64,000 nt of DNA from Bretschneidera sinensis (taxonomy: Eukaryota > Streptophyta > Magnoliopsida > Brassicales > Akaniaceae): contig CM043699.1 in NCBI GenBank assembly GCA_023935145.1, positions 146,620,536 through 146,684,535 on the forward strand. Direction: 5' to 3'. The position numbers and the translations under genes are program-made. This document shows, one piece after another, positions 58,501-64,000 of the stretch (the stretch's first letter is position 1; each line of letters starts with the position of its first letter). The notes beneath the pieces were generated by a model that ran no database searches, had not been told where the DNA came from, and worked only from the letters and a program-made list of their open reading frames with translations.

Positions 58501-61500
58501 ATACCATAAAATGATTCCTTCCTTGTAGACTTGTAGTCAACATTGATGCATTCAATGTAATTCATATGATGACCCTCAAATAACTGCTGTATTGTCCCCT
58601 CCACAACAGTTCCCTGAACCAAAATAAAAATATCAAAATAAACAACCCACAGAAAGGGGGAAGGCCGGGAGAACGCAGCTCAACCTCTAATACCTTCATT
58701 TTATCTTCAAGCTTTTCACACAGGACTCTATTGAGTTCTTGAACATCATGTTGCATGAAAGAATCGTATGTATCCCAGCCAAACGATTTTGTCAGCTCCT
58801 TTGTTGCAACACTGGTGTCATTATATTGAAGCTTATAGAATAAACTCTGTAGAGCCAAAGGAATACTTCCTGTAGGCGCGTCATTCTCAGTTGTTGGCAT
58901 GTGGTACACAGCCTGAAACATATTATACAAAATGAGGTGTTTCACTTCAAAAATACATTGCAAAAACAATGCAAGCCTACAGAAGAAAACATGAGATAGC
59001 ATCCTCACCTTTTTGAAGTAAGGTATATGGTACAGGGTCTGTAGGAGAGAGTTCATGTAACAAGTTGCTCCTTGGTTTTTAAGTCCAACATAACCAGTCT
59101 CCTTTTTTGAATCATATGACCAGTAATCCAGAACCTTGCGAACGACAACCTCAGCCTCAACAACAACTGTATCATTCACAAGATATCCTCTACTAGGGTC
59201 ATAAAGATCACCAAGAGGCATGAATGATGTGAAACCCCAATCGCTTTCTCTTGCATTGAACTGATGTTGTGTGTCTGCAATATCCAAAAAGGGAAAATGA
59301 AACTGTCAAAAATCCATGAGCCTAAAAGATACCGATCAATTATGTGGTCCAACCAAGAATGACTGAGAAAGAAGCTCATTTCTAACACTTCCACATTACC
59401 AGAGGAAAGGAATAAACAGACTCAATGACGAATTTATTGAATAAGGTAGTTTTAGATAACCAAATCCAATCTAATTAGAAGAGGAACACCAACCAACCAG
59501 ATCAACTTAGAAAGATTCCGAATTAACCATTTAAACTGAACTCCTATATATTTAACCAGGCTGGAAGACAGGTTTACAGCTGGCCATTAATATATAAAAC
59601 ATGTCCAGGAAACCCAAATAGGAGGAAAGAAAGTGGATAGTTTTAAGCAACCATCACCATAACCGCAAAAAAAACTCTTGTACTGAAAAATTAAATTACA
59701 TACTTCTGCTGTTCAATATAATAAACCAAATAATAATAGTAATAACACCAACAGTAACAATAATTGTGAGAATATGTATAGTAACAGCAACGACAACAAT
59801 AAGCAACTGAAACACAAATCAGCCAAGAAATGTACAAGAAAACCGCACGTGTACTGACCATGTATCTAGGAATCCAACCAAAAGATTAACTTCATTCAGA
59901 ATAGAAGAAATTGAATATGGCCCACTTTAGAGGAAAAATCATTAACACTCAAACTGAGAACCCGATACAGACAAAAGTAAACAAAGAAAACTCAAATCAG
60001 TAAAGAAATGTACAAGAAAGCCAACCAAGTGTACTGACCATGAATCTAGGAATCAAAGCAACAAATTAATTTCATTCAGAGTAGAAGAAACTGAATAAGA
60101 CCCAGCTTAGAAAAAAAAAATCATTAACATTCTCAAACAGAGAACTTGACAGAAGTTAACAAGGAAAATAAGGGCAAGAATTAATACTCTAAAACAGAGA
60201 ACTTGATACAGACAAAATTTAACAAGAAAATGAAGGATGATAACATTTATTCCAATTGCATGTTTTCAAGAGGGAAAAAAAAAGAAAAGGAAAAGCCTAC
60301 AGAAATTGAAGGGAGTGGACATAGAAAAGTAAAAAAAGAAAAAGCACTAATTCATACAAAAATGACGTAACCCCTAGAGAAGGAAATGAGATTAATCATA
60401 CTCCTTTAAGCACCTACCCCTTTCCTAACTAATACTTTCTCCAAATTTTCATATTTCGTTCATTTTCTTTCCAAAACCAAGTTCAAAACAGAATGTAAAT
60501 ATACAGAAAGCCAATTTTCACAGGCTAAAATATCATCTATCGTGACCACTGCTGAAAGTAGGAAAAGGTCGAAAATGAAAAAGGGACTAGAAAAAAGAGA
60601 ATAGAAAGCACAATATTCATTTCAATATTATGAAAAAGGATACTACAACATAAAACAGGTAATCAAAAATATGTTAATACATCCATATGATTAGGCAAGA
60701 ATCATGAGTTTCATCCACTAACATGTCCCGGCCATTAACTACTAAAGACCAAAACATAAATTTAAAGTGTCACTGGTAGGAACAACTACAAAATTACCCT
60801 TTCTTATTGAGTATCGGTTATGGATTTGATTCACCACAGCCAGGCTGAATTGTGCGTATCGGCTCCATCCATATGGCAATGTTGCAGAATCCGCAACATC
60901 CAAATACATAGACAAGTGGTCCACATTGTTTCCCTTTGGGAAAATAAGAATCCGCCTGCACAAGACCAAGCAATCCACATCCAAATCAAGCACAACAGAT
61001 CAGAACATCTACCAAATAAAACACGTTGCAGCAAGTACATAAGTCAATGAAAAGAAGGATATGTTCAATTACCATTTGTAGCCGCCAACAACAAATACAT
61101 CAGAGTAATGCTTCTTGGTGTTCATCCTAGAAAAATTCTCAATTGTCCATGTGAATTTCATGGACGGAGGATCCTCCACCTGCTGATGCTCCACTGTACT
61201 AGCAGGCTCCACTTGTGCCACTACTCAAGTATCATAAAACATAGAAATTAACAATAAAGAACATCTCAAAACCCTAAAACAAAATTACACCTTTTTCGGA
61301 TCATCAAAATAGAATCCAATGAATAGAAAGACGTAAAATTCAGCACAAACTAATGAAGTTTAATCAGTGAATGACAGTGATTGATTACCTTCCATGGGCT
61401 GAGGGCCCTCGACCAAATCCGAATGCGGCACGAGCATCTCCTCGTCTTCTTGCTGTGAATTCAAAACGCGCGAAAATCAGAGCACTGATCAACCAAAACC

Positions 61501-61762
61501 TAACCTTTTCTCACTGAATCAAAACCCTAGGTGTCAAAGACTAACGCACAGAAATAGGGAACTCCTCGAAATTCCAACTCAATTCAAAAACCTCTAAACA
61601 AAAACCAAAACCTTAGTGGATCATCAAACACCCAAAAACACAAACACCAAAACAGACACGCAGATACATATACACAAACATGTAAGCAATTACGGATACA
61701 CACAGAAAAAGTGGAAGTGAGGCGATACTTACATCCAATGGCGGAGGGGTCATCATAGTCAT
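31179..61762 (-). CDS. UBP12/13: UBP12/UBP13-type ubiquitin carboxyl-terminal hydrolase (32 exons)
   Basis: A complete 1115-aa ortholog of plant UBP12/UBP13 (animal USP7/HAUSP), a cysteine protease that removes ubiquitin from targets; in Arabidopsis it acts in flowering, circadian, hormone and chromatin pathways. The 32 exons sum to 3348 nt with every phase matching (Arabidopsis UBP12 is almost the same length). Order: acidic N-terminus with [10 protein letters not shown] start, MATH domain (about 53-180), USP catalytic domain (about 195-525), then the USP7-type ubiquitin-like and C-terminal domains. The catalytic triad is visible: Cys205 in [13 protein letters not shown], His452 in GGHYYAF, Asp469 in KFDD. 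The start is the first ATG after a CT-rich leader and matches the family start. All introns are GT-AG except intron 27 (GC-AG). Exon positions are in the three block entries. The symbol cannot be narrowed to UBP12 or UBP13. Confidence 0.95.
31511..31538. repeat. (GA)n microsatellite beside exon 30 donor
   Basis: A run of about 14 GA units on the plus strand starts directly after the splice donor of UBP12/13 exon 30 (exon end 31540). In the transcript it is a (CU)n tract at the 5' end of the intron. Confidence 0.9.
33682..33787 (+). repeat. SINE-like insertion in UBP12/13 intron 25
   Basis: These 106 bp are flanked by a perfect 20-bp target duplication (33662-33681 and 33788-33807: seven A, then GTAGCTAAAACTG). 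The body is GC-rich compared with the intron and contains a B-box-like GATCAAGCC; the plus-strand end is followed by an A-run. Long duplications with A-rich ends are typical of LINE-mobilised SINEs. The right duplication ends two bases from the splice donor of exon 25 (exon end 33810). Confidence 0.8.
34508..36420 (-). other. UBP12/13 intron 21
   Basis: A 1.9-kb intron with no gene. The part at 35680-36015 has GGAGGG/CCCTCC-rich ends with weak inverted similarity and may be an old MITE, but no target duplication was found. A CCTCCCAATTTGGG segment at 35916-35930 recurs as CCCAATTTGGGAGG at 27879-27892. Confidence 0.45.
38398..40522 (+). mobile_element. Short non-autonomous LTR retrotransposon in the hAT-like element
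   Basis: LTRs are 38398-38731 (334 bp) and 40201-40522 (322 bp). Both begin TGATG(C/T)A and end CCTAC(A/G)TCA, and share a TGATCTTTGTCTCATTG segment. A primer-binding-like TGGTATCAAAACC follows the left LTR at about 38734, and a purine tract (GTAGGGTAGAA) precedes the right LTR. Flanks are GCTTT (38393-38397) and ACTTT (40523-40527), a 4/5 match. The internal 1.47 kb has no recognisable gag or pol. Confidence 0.8.
39521..39784 (+). pseudogene. Unrecognised ORF inside the short LTR element
   Basis: An 87-codon frame in the internal region. It is rich in Tyr, His and Cys (for example [20 protein letters not shown]) and does not look like gag, protease or integrase. Short non-autonomous LTR elements sometimes carry captured host sequence; this could be such a piece, or part of a diverged element protein. 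I do not recognise it and assign no function. Confidence 0.3.
41784..41926 (-). repeat. Near-perfect long hairpin in intron 15
   Basis: Arms 41784-41845 and 41865-41926 (62 bp each) are inverted copies with three differences; the loop is 19 nt. In the sense (minus) strand of UBP12/13 two of the three differences become G-U pairs and one is an A-C mismatch, so 61 of 62 positions can pair. This is either a very young inverted-repeat insertion or a long, MIR-like foldback transcribed with the gene. The near identity of the arms means they cannot be old and unconstrained. Confidence 0.8.
42224..44540 (-). other. UBP12/13: UBP12/13 exons 10-15 (catalytic His and Asp)
   Basis: Exons: 44540-44431, 43689-43615, 42939-42861, 42768-42622, 42540-42460, 42343-42224. 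They encode residues 404-607: the second half of the catalytic domain, with [12 protein letters not shown] (His452) in exon 11 and KFDDERV (Asp469) in exon 12, then a charged, Lys/Glu-rich helix ([14 protein letters not shown], exon 14) and the start of the ubiquitin-like region. This block is isolated between the two giant introns, 9 and 15. Confidence 0.93.
46395..46990 (+). repeat. Segment shared with the UBP12/13 upstream region, copy 1
   Basis: This roughly 570-600-bp stretch is highly similar (roughly 85% by eye) to 62330-62895. Shared landmarks are GATTGAGATGAGATTGC, GTATGGTTTTCT, AGTAAGAATCATCAATG and CACAAGGACTTTAGCTTGC. It lies within the Mutator-like element, after a CT-rich leader-like sequence with an exon/intron look. 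It could be a dispersed repeat or a fragment captured by the element. Confidence 0.8.
47563..47718 (+). repeat. Perfect 78-bp tandem duplication
   Basis: Units 47563-47640 and 47641-47718 are identical. Each begins TGCTATACCAATTTTGG and ends TTTTCTTTCAG. The end looks like a splice acceptor with its polypyrimidine tract, so the duplication doubles a potential 3' splice site. An open frame runs through both units by virtue of the 26-codon length. Confidence 0.95.
48390..53726 (+). mobile_element. L1-type LINE (+) in intron 9, nearly full length, dead
   Basis: ORF1 remnants run from about 48406 to 50285 ([15 protein letters not shown] near 48610 is a plant L1 ORF1 landmark). ORF2 starts at ATG 50317 ([14 protein letters not shown]) and has the endonuclease motifs CLQETK (about 50420) and GDFNAVL (about 50735). 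The RT region follows with [34 protein letters not shown] and [11 protein letters not shown] (51863-52495; FADD is changed to FDDD). The 3' domain runs to 53726, where a reverse-oriented LINE interrupts it. Multiple frameshifts and stops occur, including one just after the ORF2 start. The 5' edge is approximate. Confidence 0.88.
50317..53726 (+). pseudogene. L1 ORF2 (endonuclease-reverse transcriptase), broken
   Basis: Domain order is normal: APE endonuclease (50317-51000), linker (51000-51600), RT (51600-52650), then the zf-RVT-like C-terminal region (52700-53720). The FADD catalytic box reads FDDD. The last about 80 bp and the poly-A tail, seen in the related fragment ending at 26862, are missing here because another LINE begins. 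The orientation is opposite to the host gene, so these frames are antisense in the UBP12/13 pre-mRNA. Confidence 0.88.
53727..56265 (-). mobile_element. L1-type LINE (-), 5'-truncated, abutting the (+) LINE tail to tail
   Basis: The 3' end is at about 53727-53737: on the minus strand it reads TTTTTTACTTATCAT followed by a short A-run, typical of plant L1 tails. Going leftwards in transcript order from about 56254: RT start ([10 protein letters not shown]), [12 protein letters not shown] and [11 protein letters not shown] (55726-56007), [12 protein letters not shown] and ASRGLRQSD (55505-55744), [11 protein letters not shown] (55295-55483; FADD changed to FVGD), then broken 3' domain to 54400. 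ORF1 and the endonuclease are absent. The 5' edge is approximate. Confidence 0.85.
56270..56745 (+). mobile_element. 3' end of an LTR retrotransposon with its LTR
   Basis: A 251-bp LTR-like unit at 56495-56745 begins TGTTGAGAGTCC and ends CTTGTTAACA. It is preceded directly by a purine tract (TGAAGGGGAA) as expected for a 3' LTR. The first 70 bp of the LTR are three copies of a 24-bp unit starting TGTTGAGAGTCCTA (56495, 56519, 56543). The upstream 200 bp could be the last part of its internal region. The 5' part is missing, cut by the minus-strand LINE or deleted. Confidence 0.65.
57468..61762 (-). other. UBP12/13: UBP12/13 exons 1-9 (MATH and catalytic Cys)
   Basis: Exons in transcript order, as start-end on the minus strand: 61762-61733, 61452-61389, 61220-61073, 60955-60798, 59274-59009, 58912-58694, 58613-58505, 58410-58295, 57566-57468. 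They encode residues 1-403: the N-terminus, the MATH domain ([12 protein letters not shown] onward) that binds substrate motifs, and the first half of the USP fold with the Cys box in exon 5 and QLQLKRF in exon 9. Splice phases agree throughout. Intron 4 (59275-60797, 1.5 kb) holds AT-rich sequence with an internally repeated block (about 59820-60010 and 60000-60100). Confidence 0.93.
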
Positions 61763-61890
61763 GTGGGGAGAAATGGACCGTCCGATCGAGAAATCAGATA
61801 ATCGAGGAAAGAAAGAGACAGAAAGAAAAAAACAGTGAAGAGAGGGAGAGAGAAGAGAAGCGGGCAGCGCGAGGAACACTTGCAAAAGAA
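61763..61890 (-). promoter_or_regulatory. CT-rich 5' leader of UBP12/13
   Basis: On the minus strand the about 130 bases before the ATG are CT-rich (CTCTCCCTCTCTTC-type), a common character of plant 5' UTRs. No TATA box or start site can be placed with confidence. Confidence 0.45.
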
Positions 61891-62329
61891 CTGGAACAGA
61901 GAAAAGGCTCGTGTGGAGCTTTACTTCGATGATGGACATTTATGGAATTTTCGTATCTTATGGAGTGTAATTTGGGGAATAGAAAGATCGCTTGGGTTGA
62001 TTTGTGTCCGACAAGGGAAACGTGGATGGAGACAGACCAATGATAAGGTGACAGCTTGGAAGTTAAGTTAGGTAACGTATCAGTACGTGACGTGGCAGAT
62101 TATGGTGTCACGTGCGTGTGGAGACAGGAGAGGTCGGTGACACAAAATACACTACGCTGTTTCCCTGCTTGCTTTTCTTAGTTTCCTAGTACTGTAAATA
62201 CTAAATAGTACTGCTTTGGTTTTCTTATATTTTTTATCTCAACTTTAACTTTCCCTCATTAATCATTTTCTAGTACTGCTGCCTGTGCTTTTATAGCATT
62301 TTTTTTCTTTTCGTCTTTTGAGTTAAGTT
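61891..62329. other. Upstream flank of UBP12/13
   Basis: No gene is seen. The 78-codon plus-strand frame at 61835-62071 overlaps the leader and is a chance frame. Two ACGTGNC-type G-box-like words occur (GTACGTGACGTGGC near 62084 and TCACGTGCGTG near 62108), which could be promoter elements of UBP12/13 but are unproven. Confidence 0.4.
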
Positions 62330-62895
62330 AATTACTGTTGGGAGATACTGGACTTTGATGCTTTGTGGATTGAGATGAGATTGCCGCTATGTATTGGTTA
62401 CACAAGGATCAGGGCTTTGTATGGTTTTCTTTTAACCTAGTTTAGTCTTAAAATTTTAGTAATAATTTATTTTTATAAACAAATTCGACAAAAGAGTAAG
62501 AATCATCAATGAATATATAAATTTTATACTCTGAATTAGATTATCCCTTTTAAAGCTACTCTATAGTTTATATCATGAATTCTTTCTTTTTCTTTTTTTA
62601 AGGGGGAGGAAAAAGAAACATCCTTCCATGCATCATTGATCATTGTTCTTTCATGTAACTTGTAAATAGAATTGGCAGCTAATATAACGATAAGCATGTC
62701 ACAAGGACTTTAGCTTGCGACTTAATTTGGAGGTTAAACATTTGTTCAATCAAGTTCTATGCCTTACATGAGGTTTGATATATTTTCATTAAATTTATAA
62801 ATATTATATATCTTTCCTAATGTAGTCTACAAAACCATGTGGTTTATCCTTGAATATATTTCCTGAGTATGGTTAAGTTTGCTAATATACAGATG
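62330..62895 (+). repeat. Segment shared with intron 9, copy 2
   Basis: This is the partner of 46395-46990. It lies about 570 bp upstream of the UBP12/13 start codon and lacks the leader-like sequence that precedes copy 1. See that entry for landmarks. Confidence 0.8.
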
Positions 62896-64000
62896 ATGAT
62901 GTATAAAATCCTCACCCTAGCCATAGGGGTGATTTGGTAATCTTCTATTTATTTTATGATCAATATTCACACATATACATATTGATTTAATTTAAGATTC
63001 AAATTTGAGACACTATTGAAACAGGAATTTAAAATTTTACTGAAGAAAATAGATTTGAAAACCATCAGAACTAAAGAAAAGGGTTTGGAGGCCATCAGAG
63101 TTCACCAAACGCATATACCTGTCCCAGACACTTGGGCAAGTGCCTAAAGTAGTCCCAAATGGTTAGGCAGAGAAGCCCCAGATGCCTGTGCAAGTGCCTA
63201 GCTAGGAGTTTGGCTATATAAACTTTCATTTCTCGTTTAAAAACTCATTTCTCATTTGTACAACTTCAATTTTCTCTCAAATTCTCTCTAAACTCTTGAA
63301 TAATCAAATGAAACTTGAGGTTTTCCATAAATGCCTATTGAATTCGATCATTCAAGATTGGATTTCGGGAAGTTTCCAAGAAAATTTTTGTGGAGGTAAT
63401 CTCTTTTCTTGTTCTTTTTCATATAGAAATCATGGTTTTAAGAGTTTCAAACCTCATATTCCTCTTGAATAAGTTTAGATTTGATTCAAGATGAAGGCAA
63501 AGAGTTCAATTAAAACTTTGAATTGAAAATAGCTTGGGAACATGCATACACATATGTATGCATTTAACCCATTATAAGGGTTTAGATCAAGTTATGAGAT
63601 AGTAATACCCATTAGCGTATTTTTGTTAGATGGAGTTACAGTGTGAGAAGCAGATCCGAATAATTCTACTTTGTGAAAACTATCTAGATTGGATGTAGTT
63701 GATGTGAGTTTTTACTATCAAAATTATATAAAATCTCATTGTTTTTATGTGGTAAAAATATGTTATGTGCTTTGAAATTTATGAACTGTTTAATATTTCA
63801 ATATTGAAAAAATGATGGATTGTACATTTGGATTAAGATTTTTGTGAAGAAGTATGAACATTTACCTTTGAAATGATTGGTCATTTTTTAATAAATTGTG
63901 AAGAAGATTTATCTTTTTTTCACAAAAATAAAATGCTTATGTGGTGTTTTAAGTCTGAAGAAGTATTGAGAAAAAATCATTATTAAGATGATAAGAATGA
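62896..64000. other. Possible LTR-like or unknown repeat at the window end
   Basis: No open frame is convincing. A TATA-like GGCTATATAAAC at about 63211-63222 follows two GCAAGTGCCTA(A/G) repeats (63136 and 63191), an arrangement seen in LTR promoters. No termini, duplication or coding region confirms an element, and it may run past the window. Confidence 0.3.

Noticed and set aside
61835..62071. 78-codon ORF upstream of UBP12/13
   Set aside because: Overlaps the 5' leader on the opposite strand and has no recognisable features.
1..64000. CRISPR array, bacterial operons, organellar insertion or rRNA genes
   Set aside because: No regularly spaced repeats and no rRNA- or organelle-like blocks; spliced genes and plant retroelements show nuclear eukaryotic DNA.

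Overview
The window is plant nuclear DNA from a eudicot, probably a woody one; the species is not determinable from the sequence. It is AT-rich, with long intron-rich genes, Copia retrotransposons, L1-type LINEs and several classes of DNA transposon. Only two host genes can be supported, and they are convergent, about 1.25 kb apart tail to tail. The first is a nine-exon plus-strand gene (23568-29924) for a SKA3-like spindle and kinetochore protein of 320 aa. The second is a 32-exon minus-strand gene (61762 down to 31179) for a UBP12/UBP13 (USP7/HAUSP-type) deubiquitinase of 1115 aa. I assembled both exon by exon; every junction keeps frame, and the deubiquitinase catalytic residues are present.

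Layout. 1-2124: no recognisable gene. 2125 to about 9000: a decayed minus-strand Copia element whose 5' LTR is split by two solo LTRs. 10711-21633: a three-level nest. An outer non-autonomous LTR element (target duplication GTACT) carries a solo LTR in its left LTR and a 5.9-kb Copia element (duplication GACTG) in its right LTR, and that Copia carries another solo LTR in its gag. The four solo LTRs (6004, 7476, 11241, 19076) are one family of about 1.2 kb, each with a 5-bp duplication (one imperfect). 21639-23480: GAGCTC-rich repeats. 23568-29924: the SKA3-like gene, with a LINE fragment and two MITEs in intron 7 and a tRNA-like insertion in intron 3. 31179-61762: the UBP12/13 gene.

The UBP12/13 gene is the main feature. 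Its introns hold most of its 30.6 kb. Intron 15 (4.2 kb) carries a hAT-like element (8-bp duplication) with an LTR element nested in it, plus a near-perfect 62-bp-arm hairpin. Intron 9 (12.9 kb) carries an 11.3-kb Mutator-like element (9-bp duplication, TIRs of about 75 bp) containing two L1 LINEs in opposite orientations and an LTR fragment. A SINE-like insertion lies about 2 bp beyond the splice donor of exon 25 once its target duplication is counted (22 bp to the element itself), and one intron uses a GC-AG donor. The coding sequence is undamaged.

The two genes have unrelated jobs, kinetochore-microtubule coupling and deubiquitination; nothing suggests co-function. No new defence system or gene cluster is visible. 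The unusual content is the transposon architecture, which can be proved in detail from target-site duplications, and the hairpin inside the UBP12/13 pre-mRNA.
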